Assembly (NCBI GenBank): GCA_030247855.1 | Contig: JAPDRN010000128.1 | Coordinates: forward strand, 1-64,000 | DNA length: 64,000 bases | From: Knufia peltigerae | Lineage: Eukaryota; Ascomycota; Eurotiomycetes; Chaetothyriales; Trichomeriaceae | Direction: 5' to 3' | In this document: piece after piece, positions 8,309 to 16,821 of the stretch | Position numbering within the stretch: the stretch's first letter is position 1 | How the letters are laid out: each line of letters opens with the position of its first letter | Notes under the pieces: generated by a model | Databases searched by the model: none | Told to the model about the DNA's origin: nothing | The model's input: the letters and a program-made list of their open reading frames with translations, nothing else | Position numbers and translations under genes: made by a program

Positions 8309-10147
8309 TTATTCCACCGTCACGCTCTTGGCCAGGTTGCGCGGCTTGTCCACGTCGGTGCCGCGTGCCAGCGCGGTATGGTACGCCAGCAGCTGCACCG
8401 GGATGGTGTGCACCACCGGGCTGAGCACGCCGGCATGGCGCGGGGTGCGGATCACGTGCACGCCTTCGGACGCGTTGAAGTTGCTGTCCTGGTCGGCGAA
8501 CACGAACAGCTCACCGCCACGCGCACGCACTTCCTGCATGTTGGATTTGACCTTCTCCAGCAGGCTGTCGTTGGGCGCGATCACCACCACCGGCATGTCC
8601 TCGTCCACCAGCGCCAGCGGCCCGTGCTTGAGCTCACCAGCCGGGTAGGCCTCGGCGTGGATGTACGAGATTTCCTTCAGCTTGAGCGCGCCTTCCAGGG
8701 CGATCGGATAGTGCAGGCCACGGCCCAGGAACAGCGCGCTGCTCTTGCGCGCGAAGCGTTCGGCCCATGCAGCGATCTGCGGCTCCATGTTCAACGCATG
8801 CTGCACGCTGCCCGGCAGGAAACGCAGCTGCTCCAGGTAGTCCGCTTCCTGTGCGGCATCAACGCGGCCATGCAGCTTGCCCAGCACCACGGTCAGCTGG
8901 AACAGCGCGGCCAGCTGGGTGGTGAAGGCCTTGGTCGACGCCACGCCGATCTCGGCGCCAGCGCGGGTGTAGCAGACCAGTTCGCTGGCGCGCGGAATCG
9001 CGCTTTCCGGCACGTTGCAGATCGACAGCGTGTGCTTGTGGCCCAGCGACTTGGCGTACTTCAGCGCTTCCATCGTATCCAGCGTTTCGCCGGACTGGGA
9101 GATGGTCACGATCAGGTGCTTGGGATTGGCATACGCGGCGCGATAGCGGTACTCGCTGGCGATCTCCACGCTGCACGGCAGGCCGGCGATGGCCTCGATC
9201 CAGTAGCGCGCGGTCAGGCCCGAGTAGTAACTGGTACCACAGGCCAGAATCTGCACGCCCTCGATGCCCGACAACACCGCTTCGGCATTCCTGCCGAACA
9301 GTTCGGCCGGGAAGCCACCGGCGTCGATCGCCGCTTCGATGGTGTCGCCCAGTGCACGCGGCTGCTCGTGGATTTCCTTCTGCATGAAGTGCCGGTACGG
9401 GCCCAGCTCCAGCGAGGCCAGCGAGACATCGGAGAGATGCACATCGCGCTCGATCGGCTGATCGTTGCCGTCGAAGATGCTCACACCATCACGGCGGATC
9501 TCGGCGGTGTCGCCCTCTTCCAGGAAGATCACCTTGCGCGTGGCCGACAGCACGGCCGACACATCGGACGCCACGAAGTTCTCGCCCTCGCCCAGACCGA
9601 CCAGCAGCGGGCAGCCCATGCGGGCACAGACGAAACGTTCCGGCTCGGCACGGCTGACCACGGCCAGTGCATAGGCACCGGTCAGTTCCTTGACCGTGTG
9701 CTGCAGCGCGACCAGCAGGTCATCGCCGTTCTTCAGGTGGTGGTGGATCAGGTGGGCGATCACTTCGGTGTCGGTCTGCGACTCGAAGGTATAGCCCAGC
9801 GTGCGCAGCTTCTCACGCTGCTCTTCATGGTTCTCGATGATGCCGTTGTGCACCAGCGCCACGCCATGGCTGATGTGCGGATGCGCGTTCGCCTCGGTGA
9901 CACCGCCATGGGTGGCCCAACGGGTGTGGCCGATACCCAGGCTGGCGTTGAAGCCTTCAGCCTCGGCAGCAGTTGCCATCTCCGAGACACGACCGGTACG
10001 GCGCACGCGGCGCACGTCGGGCCGTTCGGCTTGATCGATCACCGCAATGCCGGAGGAATCGTAACCGCGGTATTCCAGTCGCTTCAGTCCTTCGATCAGC
10101 AGCGGCACCACGTCGCGCCCGGCGATCGCACCCACGATTCCACACAT
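8309..10147 (-). CDS. glmS: Glutamine--fructose-6-phosphate aminotransferase
   Basis: A 612-residue enzyme making glucosamine-6-phosphate from fructose-6-phosphate and glutamine, the first step to UDP-GlcNAc for peptidoglycan and lipopolysaccharide. The start is placed at 10147 so that processing exposes the catalytic cysteine of MCGIVGAI; the in-frame ATG three codons upstream would bury it. The N-terminal class-II glutaminase domain (LEYRGYDSSGIAV, about 1-240) is followed by two SIS sugar-isomerase domains and the usual end AKSVTVE. glmU lies about 9 kb further on, same strand, not in an operon with it. The divergent neighbour is the sigma-54-type export locus, whose activator sites fall in the shared gap. 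Confidence 0.97.
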   Translation of the reverse strand: MCGIVGAIAGRDVVPLLIEGLKRLEYRGYDSSGIAVIDQAERPDVRRVRRTGRVSEMATAAEAEGFNASLGIGHTRWATHGGVTEANAHPHISHGVALVHNGIIENHEEQREKLRTLGYTFESQTDTEVIAHLIHHHLKNGDDLLVALQHTVKELTGAYALAVVSRAEPERFVCARMGCPLLVGLGEGENFVASDVSAVLSATRKVIFLEEGDTAEIRRDGVSIFDGNDQPIERDVHLSDVSLASLELGPYRHFMQKEIHEQPRALGDTIEAAIDAGGFPAELFGRNAEAVLSGIEGVQILACGTSYYSGLTARYWIEAIAGLPCSVEIASEYRYRAAYANPKHLIVTISQSGETLDTMEALKYAKSLGHKHTLSICNVPESAIPRASELVCYTRAGAEIGVASTKAFTTQLAALFQLTVVLGKLHGRVDAAQEADYLEQLRFLPGSVQHALNMEPQIAAWAERFARKSSALFLGRGLHYPIALEGALKLKEISYIHAEAYPAGELKHGPLALVDEDMPVVVIAPNDSLLEKVKSNMQEVRARGGELFVFADQDSNFNASEGVHVIRTPRHAGVLSPVVHTIPVQLLAYHTALARGTDVDKPRNLAKSVTVE

Positions 10148-10208
10148 GTCACGCATTTCCTTGAAGACGGTCGCCGCATTCTAGCCTGCGTGTCCGCCAG
10201 CCCCCTCC

Positions 10209-10257
10209 TGTCCGCTTAATGAAAGTGTCCGGAAAGGTGTCCGCGGACACCCGGACA
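10209..10257. promoter_or_regulatory. Putative upstream activator sites: clustered TGTCC/GGACA half-sites
   Basis: A perfect 14-bp palindrome GTGTCCGCGGACAC lies at 10237-10250. It is flanked by TGTCCGG (10226-10232) and CCGGACA (10251-10257), with another TGTCCGC at 10209-10215. The cluster is centred about 85 bp before the predicted sigma-54 start site, the normal place for enhancer sites of an NtrC-class activator. The natural candidate is the activator encoded in the same locus (15475-16821). Binding is inferred. The sites also sit about 60-110 bp upstream of the glmS start. Confidence 0.6.
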
Positions 10258-10300
10258 GCAACGGTAGATCTGCAAATCATTGATGGAAAAGGAAATAAAA

Positions 10301-10316
10301 TTGGCACGCTGTGTGC
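10301..10316 (+). promoter_or_regulatory. Sigma-54 (-24/-12) promoter of the export locus
   Basis: TTGGCACGCTGTGTGC carries the GG of the -24 element at 10303-10304 and the GC of the -12 element at 10315-10316, exactly 10 nt apart as sigma-54 requires. The -24 block TGGCACG is a perfect consensus match; the -12 block is GTGCT instead of TTGCA/T. The start site should be near 10328, about 34 nt before the adaptor ATG. The locus encodes its own sigma-54 activator, which supports the call. Confidence 0.75.
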
Positions 10317-10361
10317 TTTATGTAGGGCACCACTCTGGCACCACCGACAGGCACGAACCCG

Positions 10362-11639
10362 ATGATCCGCGACACCTCCGCCCAGGACCAGATCGTTTCC
10401 TCCGCTTCGGCCAGTGCTCCCAAGGCCGCATGGCACCGTTACCGCTGGCCGGCGCTGGCTGGCATCGCGCTGCTCGCCGGCATCGGCTGGGCCGTGCATG
10501 CCTGGTCCAACGCCAGCCGCTCGTTCGACAGCAGCCGGGTGCGCGTGGCCGAGGTGCAGCGTGGCGACCTGGTGCGCGACATCGCCGCCGACGGCCGTGT
10601 GATCGCCGCCAACAACCCGGTGCTGTATGCGATCTCCGCCGGCACCGTCGACCTGAAGGTGGTCGCCGGTGACGTGGTCAAGAAGGGCCAGGAGCTGGCG
10701 ATCATCGACAGCCCCGAGCTGCGCAGCAAACTCGCCCAGGAGGAGGCCACCCTGGCCGGCCTGGAAGCCGAGGCCAGCCGCGCCAACCTGGATGCCACCC
10801 TGGCCCGTGCCAAGTCGCGCAAGGAAACCGATCAGGCCAGCATCGAGCGGCAGGCCGCCGACCGCGACCTGCAGCGCTACCAGCGCGGCTTCGATGGCGG
10901 TGCGGTGCCGCAGATCGATCTGGCCAAGGCCCAGGACACCCTGAAGAAGGCCGACATCAGCCTGGCCAATGCCACCACCGATGCGCGCCTGCAGAGCCAG
11001 GGCGCGGACCTGGACGCCCGCAACAAGCGCTTGCTGGCCGACCGCCAGAAGGCCGTGGTGGCCGAAGTGCAGCGCCAGGTCGACGCGCTGACCCTGCGCG
11101 CACCGTTCGATGGCCAGGTCGGTCAGGTGCAGGCCACCCAGGCCACCAACCTTGCTGCCAACGCGCCGGTGCTCGGTGTGGTCGACCTGTCCAAGTTCGA
11201 AGTCGAGATCAAGGTACCGGAAAGCTTCGCGCGCGATCTGGCGATCGGCATGCCGGCGCAGCTGACCGGCGGCAACGGCCAGCCGTTCCCGGGCGAGATC
11301 AGTGCGGTGTCGCCGGAAGTGGTCAATGGCGAGGTCAATGCCCGGGTCCGCTTTGCCGCCGCCCAGCCGGAAGGCCTGCGCCAGAGCCAGCGGATGTCGG
11401 TGCGGGTGCTGTTGGATACCCGCAGGAACGTCATGAAGGTCGAGCGCGGCCCGTTCGTGGAACAGGGCAACGGCGTGGCGTACGTGATGGATGGCCGCAC
11501 CGCGGTGCGCCGTCCGATCGAACTGGGCGTCAGCAGCCTGGGCGAAGTGGAAATCAAGTCGGGTGTGCAGCCGGGGGACCGCATCGTGGTCTCGGGCAGC
11601 GACCTGTTCAAGGACGCCGAGCGCGTCTCCGTCAACTGA
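10362..11639 (+). CDS. HlyD/MacA-type periplasmic adaptor of an ABC exporter
   Basis: A 425-residue membrane fusion protein: one N-terminal membrane segment (about 29-47, WPALAGIALLAGIGWAVHAW), a barrel-sandwich half (about 85-115, VVAGDVVKKGQELAIIDSPE), a charged coiled-coil hairpin (about 120-240), then LRAPFDGQVGQVQATQATN and a beta-barrel/membrane-proximal C-terminal part. It would connect the inner-membrane permeases to the periplasm or an outer-membrane channel; no outer-membrane channel gene is present here, so one may be borrowed. First gene of an operon with an ATPase (31 bp downstream) and two permeases. Transcription probably starts at the sigma-54 promoter 46-61 bp upstream. Confidence 0.92.
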   Translation: MIRDTSAQDQIVSSASASAPKAAWHRYRWPALAGIALLAGIGWAVHAWSNASRSFDSSRVRVAEVQRGDLVRDIAADGRVIAANNPVLYAISAGTVDLKVVAGDVVKKGQELAIIDSPELRSKLAQEEATLAGLEAEASRANLDATLARAKSRKETDQASIERQAADRDLQRYQRGFDGGAVPQIDLAKAQDTLKKADISLANATTDARLQSQGADLDARNKRLLADRQKAVVAEVQRQVDALTLRAPFDGQVGQVQATQATNLAANAPVLGVVDLSKFEVEIKVPESFARDLAIGMPAQLTGGNGQPFPGEISAVSPEVVNGEVNARVRFAAAQPEGLRQSQRMSVRVLLDTRRNVMKVERGPFVEQGNGVAYVMDGRTAVRRPIELGVSSLGEVEIKSGVQPGDRIVVSGSDLFKDAERVSVN

Positions 11640-11670
11640 CAACTCATACATCCTGGAGAGAGGACACCCC

Positions 11671-12393
11671 ATGTACATGCTCGAAATGCGTTCGGTCGCC
11701 AAGGTCTTCCGCACCGAACAGGTGGAAACCCACGCGCTGCGTTCACTGGAACTGCAGGTCAAGGAAGGCGAGTTCGTCGCCGTCACCGGTCCGTCCGGCT
11801 CCGGCAAGACCACCTTCCTCAACATCGCCGGCCTGCTGGAAACCTTCACCAGCGGCACCTACATGCTGGATGGCCAGGACGTCAGCAAGCTTGGCGATGA
11901 TGCCCGCAGCCGCCTGCGCAACCAGAAGATCGGCTTCATCTTCCAGGGCTTCAACCTGATTCCGGACCTCAACCTGTTCGACAACGTGGACGTGCCGCTG
12001 CGCTACCGCAAGATGAGTGCCGGCGAGCGCCGCGAGCGCATCGAGAAGGCGCTGAGCCAGGTCGGCCTGGGCTCGCGCATGAAGCACTACCCGAACGAAC
12101 TCTCCGGCGGCCAGCAGCAGCGCGCGGCGATTGCCCGTGCCCTGGCCGGCAGCCCCCGTCTGCTGCTGGCCGACGAACCGACCGGCAACCTGGACACGCA
12201 GATGGCGCGCGGGGTGATGGAACTGCTGGAGGAGATCAACGCCGCCGGCACCACCATCGTGATGGTCACCCACGACCCGGAACTGGCCGCGCGCGCGCAG
12301 CGCAACGTGCATATCGTCGACGGCCAGGTCACCGACCTGGTACGCGAGCCGGTGCTGGCCACCCCACGTCGCATCGTCGCCGTCAACGAGTGA
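11671..12393 (+). CDS. ABC transporter ATP-binding protein (MacB/LolD type)
   Basis: A 240-residue cytosolic ATPase with Walker A GPSGSGKT (40-47), Q-loop in IFQGFNLI (about 90-97), signature LSGGQ (144-148), Walker B LLLADEP (164-170) and H-loop in MVTHDPELA. The insert-free layout and the LLADEPTGNLD block are typical of the MacB/LolD/FtsE family, which drives mechanotransmission rather than ordinary transport. The start follows a GGAGAGAGGA ribosome site at 11654-11663. It should pair with the two permeases directly downstream (10 bp and then 21 bp gaps). Confidence 0.95.
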   Translation: MYMLEMRSVAKVFRTEQVETHALRSLELQVKEGEFVAVTGPSGSGKTTFLNIAGLLETFTSGTYMLDGQDVSKLGDDARSRLRNQKIGFIFQGFNLIPDLNLFDNVDVPLRYRKMSAGERRERIEKALSQVGLGSRMKHYPNELSGGQQQRAAIARALAGSPRLLLADEPTGNLDTQMARGVMELLEEINAAGTTIVMVTHDPELAARAQRNVHIVDGQVTDLVREPVLATPRRIVAVNE

Positions 12394-12403
12394 GGGCACG
12401 CCC

Positions 12404-13708
12404 ATGTTCGCCTACTACGCCCGACTGGCGGTGCGCAGCTTCCGCCGCAACAAGGTACTGACCGCGCTGATGGTGGTAGCCATCGCGCTGGGCATCGGTG
12501 CTTCGATGACCACCCTGACCGTGTTCCATGTGCTGTCCGGCGACCCGATCCCGGACAGGAGCGACCGCCTGTTCTACGTGCAGGTCGATCCGCGCCCGCG
12601 CTCGGGTTACCTGACCGGCGAAGAGCCGGAAACCCAGATGACCCGTTTCGATGCCGAGACGCTGCTGCGCGAGAAGCGTGGCGAGCGCCAGGCGATGATG
12701 AGTGCCGGCGCTGTGACCGTCGAACCGGAAGGCAGCACGTTGAAGCCGTTCAACATCGATACGCGCTGGACCTCAGCCGATTTCTTCCCGATGTTCAACG
12801 TGCCGATGCTGTATGGCCGCGCCTGGACGGCCAGCGACGATGACGGCCGCGCCCGCGTGGTGGTGCTGTCCAAGGTCATCAACGACAAGCTGTTCCAGGG
12901 TGCCGACAGTGTCGGCCGCCAGGTCCGTGTCGATGGCCATTCGCTGCGGGTGATCGGCGTGATGGACACCTGGAATCCGGAACCTCACTTCTTCGACCTG
13001 ACCGTGGGCAACTACGGCCGCGAAGAGGATCTGATGATGCCGCTGTCCACCGCGATGGACCTGAAGTTCGGCAGCAACGGCAACATGAACTGCTTCCGCG
13101 ACGGCGCTCCCGGCGACGACAGCAATTCCATCAATGCACCGTGCACCTGGATCCAGTACTGGGTGGAGCTTGACCCGTCCAAGGCCGAAGACTATCGCCG
13201 CTACCTGGTCAACTATTCGGACCAGCAGCGTGCTGCCGGCCGTTTCGAACGCCCCGCCAACGTGCGCCTGCGCAGCGTGATGGAGTGGCTGACCTTCAAC
13301 AACGCGGTGCCCAGCGACGTGCGCCTGCAGATGTGGCTGGCGCTGGGTTTCCTCGGTGTCTGCCTGGTCAACACCGTCGGCCTGCTGCTGGCCAAGTTCC
13401 TGCGCCGCAGCGGTGAGATCGGCGTGCGTCGCGCACTGGGCGCCAGCCGCGGGCAGATCTTCCTGCAATGCCTGGTTGAGGCGGGCGCGGTGGGCGTGGT
13501 CGGTGGCGTGCTCGGCATCGGCCTGGCTTTGCTGGGCCTGTATGCAGTGCGCCAGCAGCCGGTGGACTACGCCAAGCTGGCCCACCTGGACGGCAACATG
13601 CTGCTGCTCTCCCTCGGCCTGACCCTGCTCGCCAGCGTCGCTGCCGGTTTCCTGCCCGCCTGGCGCGCGATGCAGGTCACCCCGGCCATCCAGCTCAAGT
13701 CGCAGTAA
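12404..13708 (+). CDS. ABC permease, MacB periplasmic core plus FtsX domain (first subunit)
   Basis: A 434-residue inner-membrane protein: one N-terminal helix (about 20-42), a large periplasmic MacB_PCD domain (about 45-300), then the FtsX domain with three helices, including LGFLGVCLVNTVGLLLAKFL and the GEIGVRRALGASRGQI cytosolic loop typical of the family. The periplasmic domain has two cysteines close together (NCFRDGAP and NAPCTWIQYW) that may form a disulfide. It is similar in plan to, but distinct from, the following permease, so the transporter is probably a heterodimer. Substrate unknown. Confidence 0.92.
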   Translation: MFAYYARLAVRSFRRNKVLTALMVVAIALGIGASMTTLTVFHVLSGDPIPDRSDRLFYVQVDPRPRSGYLTGEEPETQMTRFDAETLLREKRGERQAMMSAGAVTVEPEGSTLKPFNIDTRWTSADFFPMFNVPMLYGRAWTASDDDGRARVVVLSKVINDKLFQGADSVGRQVRVDGHSLRVIGVMDTWNPEPHFFDLTVGNYGREEDLMMPLSTAMDLKFGSNGNMNCFRDGAPGDDSNSINAPCTWIQYWVELDPSKAEDYRRYLVNYSDQQRAAGRFERPANVRLRSVMEWLTFNNAVPSDVRLQMWLALGFLGVCLVNTVGLLLAKFLRRSGEIGVRRALGASRGQIFLQCLVEAGAVGVVGGVLGIGLALLGLYAVRQQPVDYAKLAHLDGNMLLLSLGLTLLASVAAGFLPAWRAMQVTPAIQLKSQ

Positions 13709-13729
13709 GCACCAGAACGAGGACTTCCC

Positions 13730-14944
13730 ATGGACATCCGCCCCATCCTCAGCACCCTGCGCCGGCACAAGACCGCAGCCGCATTGATCGTGCTGGAAAT
13801 CGCCCTGACCTGCGCCATCGTCTGCAATGCCCTGTTCCTGGTCACCCAGCGCGTGGAAAAGATCAGCCAGCCCAGTGGCCTGGCCGAGAACGAACTGGTC
13901 ATGGTCCGGGTCAGCGGCATCGGCAAGCAGACCAACGCCATGGCCCGCACCAACGAAGACCTGGCGTCGCTGCGCGCGATCCCCGGCGTGACCAGCGTGG
14001 CCAAGGTCAACCAGCTGCCGTTCCGCCGCAACTCGAGCAACACCAGCATCTCGCGCGAGCGGGAGCAGGAACGCCCGACGGCCTTCGTGTCGCAGTACAT
14101 GGTTGGTGAGAACGCTCTGTCCACGCTGGGCCTGCAACTGGTCGCCGGGCGAGACTTCCTGCCCAGCGAGTACATCGACCTGGAAGAAGCGCAGAAGAAC
14201 CCGAAGCCTGACCGCGCCGCGCCGGTAATCATCAACCAGCAGGTCGCCGCCAAGATGTACCCGGACCAGAGTGCGCTGGGCAAGACGTTCTACATGGGCA
14301 ACCAGGCCCTGCATGTGGTCGGCGTGGTCGCCCATCTGGCCACCCCCACCGATTACAACGACAACAGCACCTTGTCGATGATCCTGCCGGTACGTACCGA
14401 CTTCACCCGCGGGCCGTACATGCTGCGGACCTCACCGGAACGCCGCGATGAAGTGTTGAAGGGCGCGCTGGCCGCGCTGGAGCATAACGACCCCAACCGC
14501 CTGGTGCGCGAGAAGCTGACCTACCAGGAACAGCGCGCCGACTACTTCAAGAACGACCGCTCCATGGTCGGCCTGCTGGTCACCGTGTGCATCGCGCTGC
14601 TGGTAGTCACCGCACTGGGCATCGTCGGCCTGGCCAGCTTCTGGGTGCAGCAGCGCAGCAAGCAGATCGGCATCCGCCGCGCATTGGGCGCCACCCGTGG
14701 GCAGATCCTGCGCTACTTCCAGACCGAGAACTTCCTGCTGGCCACGCTCGGCATTGTGCTCGGCATGCTGGCGGCGTACGCCATCAACCTGGCACTGATG
14801 AACATGTACGAGCTGCCGCGCATGCCGCTGCTGTACCTGCCGCTGGGCGCAGCGCTGCTGTGGCTGTTGGGCCAGATCGCCGTGTTCGGTCCGGCCCGCC
14901 GCGCTGCGGCGGTGCCCCCGGCCGTCGCCACGCGGGGCGCGTGA
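13730..14944 (+). CDS. ABC permease, MacB/FtsX type (second subunit)
   Basis: A 404-residue partner of the preceding permease with the same plan: N-terminal helix (about 15-35, AALIVLEIALTCAIVCNALF), MacB_PCD periplasmic domain, then three helices with KQIGIRRALGATRGQIL in the coupling loop. It lies 21 bp downstream of the first permease, and the PDZ-protein gene begins 1 bp after its stop, so all are co-transcribed. Unlike the first subunit, the periplasmic part has no obvious cysteine pair. The two permeases plus the ATPase make a complete MacB-like core. Confidence 0.92.
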   Translation: MDIRPILSTLRRHKTAAALIVLEIALTCAIVCNALFLVTQRVEKISQPSGLAENELVMVRVSGIGKQTNAMARTNEDLASLRAIPGVTSVAKVNQLPFRRNSSNTSISREREQERPTAFVSQYMVGENALSTLGLQLVAGRDFLPSEYIDLEEAQKNPKPDRAAPVIINQQVAAKMYPDQSALGKTFYMGNQALHVVGVVAHLATPTDYNDNSTLSMILPVRTDFTRGPYMLRTSPERRDEVLKGALAALEHNDPNRLVREKLTYQEQRADYFKNDRSMVGLLVTVCIALLVVTALGIVGLASFWVQQRSKQIGIRRALGATRGQILRYFQTENFLLATLGIVLGMLAAYAINLALMNMYELPRMPLLYLPLGAALLWLLGQIAVFGPARRAAAVPPAVATRGA

Positions 14945-14945
14945 G

Positions 14946-15338
14946 ATGCGTGCCAGCCTGCTGGTGCTGTTGTTGGCCCTGCCGCTGCCGGTACTCGCCG
15001 GCACCAGCAGCGCGCAGACGCTGGAGTGGCGCCAAGACGATGCGCGGCTGGCGCTGCGCTCGACCGAGGGCGTGGTGCGGGTGGATGTGGCCAGCCCGGA
15101 AGCCCGCTTCGGTGTGCGCAGCGGCGACCGCATCCTGCGCGTGGACGATTCGCCGGTGCGGCAGATCGAGCAGCTCGCCGACGCCGTGCAGGCGGCATCG
15201 ACGGCCACCGTCTACCTGCTGCTGCGCCGCGATGGGCGGATGCTCACCGTGCCGGTGAACGTGGCCCAGTGGCGCCCCGCGCTGGCGCCGCCACCACCAC
15301 CGCCGGCTCCCCCGCCTCCGCCTCCGACACGGCGCTGA
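14946..15338 (+). CDS. Secreted PDZ-domain protein of the export locus
   Basis: A 130-residue protein with a signal peptide (MRASLLVLLLALPLPVLAG, likely cut near residue 20-25), a single PDZ-like domain (about 45-105, with FGVRSGDRILRVDDSPVRQI) and a proline-only tail of about 15 residues. PDZ domains bind C-terminal peptides or exposed strands. Here it has no protease domain, so it may be a periplasmic adaptor or ligand binder for the exporter or kinase. It is tightly linked to the second permease (1-bp gap). A 136-bp gap follows before the activator gene. The role is inferred from position only. Confidence 0.8.
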   Translation: MRASLLVLLLALPLPVLAGTSSAQTLEWRQDDARLALRSTEGVVRVDVASPEARFGVRSGDRILRVDDSPVRQIEQLADAVQAASTATVYLLLRRDGRMLTVPVNVAQWRPALAPPPPPPAPPPPPPTRR

Positions 15339-15474
15339 GGCCGGGCGGCTCCTGCGCCGCCATCGGTTTGGCTATGCTTGGTGGGTGGCGCCGAAAGCTC
15401 CGGCCTCATCCACCCTTTTCCGTGCGCGGCGCCGACGCTTTCCGGCGCTTCCCTGCCCTCCCAGAAGCCGCCGA

Positions 15475-16547
15475 ATGCCTGCGATCCTGATCATCGACGA
15501 CAACGCCAGCGTGGGAACCGCGCTGGACGTGCTGTTCTCCCTGCACGACATCGACACCCTGCAGGCGCAGAGCCCGGCCGAAGGGCTGGCGCTGCTGGAG
15601 TCACAGGCGGTCGACCTGGTGATCCAGGACATGAACTTCAGCGAGGACACCACCTCCGGCGAGGAAGGCGAGGCGCTGTTCGCGCAGATCCGCGAACGCC
15701 ACCCCGATCTGCCGGTGATCCTGCTGACTGCGTGGACCCACCTGAGCAGCGCGGTGGATCTGGTCAAGGCCGGTGCCGCCGACTACCTGGCCAAACCCTG
15801 GGATGACCGCAAGCTGCTGACCACGGTCAACAACCTGCTGGAACTGTCCGAAGCGCGGCGCGAACTGGACCAGCGACGCCAGCGCGAGCAACGCCAGCGC
15901 CATGCACTGGAAGACAAATATGCATTGTGCGGCGCGGTGTTCGCCGACCCCGCCAGCGAGCGGGTGATCGCCCTGGCGTGCCAGGTCGCGCGCTCGGAGC
16001 TGCCGGTGCTGATCACCGGCCCCAATGGCGCCGGCAAGGAGAAGATCGCGCAGATCATCCAGGCCAACTCGCTGGTGGCCAAGGGCCCGTTCGTGGCGGT
16101 GAACTGCGGCGCCCTGCCCTCCGAACTGATCGAGGCCGAACTGTTCGGTGCCGAGGCCGGCGCCTACACCGGCGCCAACAAGGCGCGCGAAGGCAAGTTC
16201 GAGGCAGCCGACGGCGGCACGCTGTTCCTGGATGAAATCGGCAACCTGTCGCTGGGCGGGCAGATGAAGCTGCTGCGCGTGCTGGAGACGGGGCGCTTCG
16301 AACGCCTGGGCTCCAACCGCGAACGCCAGGTCAAGGTGCGCGTGGTCAGTGCGACCAATGCCGACCTGCCGGCAATGATCCGCGAGGGCACGTTCCGCGA
16401 AGACCTGTACTACCGGCTCAACACGGTGGAACTGGCGCTGCCGCCGCTGGCCGACCGCCCCGGCGACATCGTGCCGTTGGCCGAGCATTTCCTCAGCATC
16501 GACAAGCCGCTGTCCAGCGCGGCGGCCAGTGCGCTGCAGCGACATCT

Positions 16548-16581
<34 letters not shown>

Positions 16582-16821
16582 ATCCAGCGTGCCGAACTGC
16601 TGGCCACGGGCAACCGCATCGAAGCAGGCGATCTCAACCTGCCGCGCGCACCTGCTGCTCCGCGCCCGACGCCAAGCGCCGGCAATGATCCCGACCGCGC
16701 ACGCATCGAGGAAGTGCTGGCGCGCAACCACGGGGTCATCGCCCAGGCCGCCGCCGAGCTTGGACTGAGCCGGCAGGCGCTGTATCGGCGCATGGATCGG
16801 CACGGCATTCCGCGCGAATGA
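15475..16821 (+). CDS. Sigma-54-dependent response regulator (NtrC class)
   Basis: A 448-residue activator. The receiver domain (about 1-120) has the acidic pair in IIDD, phospho-acceptor D52, T85 and K107. The AAA+ domain (about 150-390) has a Walker A GPNGAGKE (182-189) and a sigma-54 contact loop GAYTGA (229-234), a tolerated Tyr variant of GAFTGA. Walker B is LFLDE. The C-terminal Fis-type helix-turn-helix (about 418-446) has QAAAELGLSRQALYRRM. The ATG at 15475 gives the normal receiver start. Its 3' end overlaps the kinase gene by 4 bp. It should activate the promoter at 10301-10316. Confidence 0.95.

Noticed and set aside
10430..10447. Second sigma-54-like match (TGGCACCGTTACCGCT) inside the adaptor gene
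   Set aside because: GG and GC spacing fits, but the -12 block lacks TTGC and it lies within the coding region; probably chance.
10149..11858. Long minus-strand open frame (569 codons) opposite the adaptor gene
   Set aside because: Antisense to a well-supported HlyD-type gene and its ATPase; no signal, motif or ribosome site.
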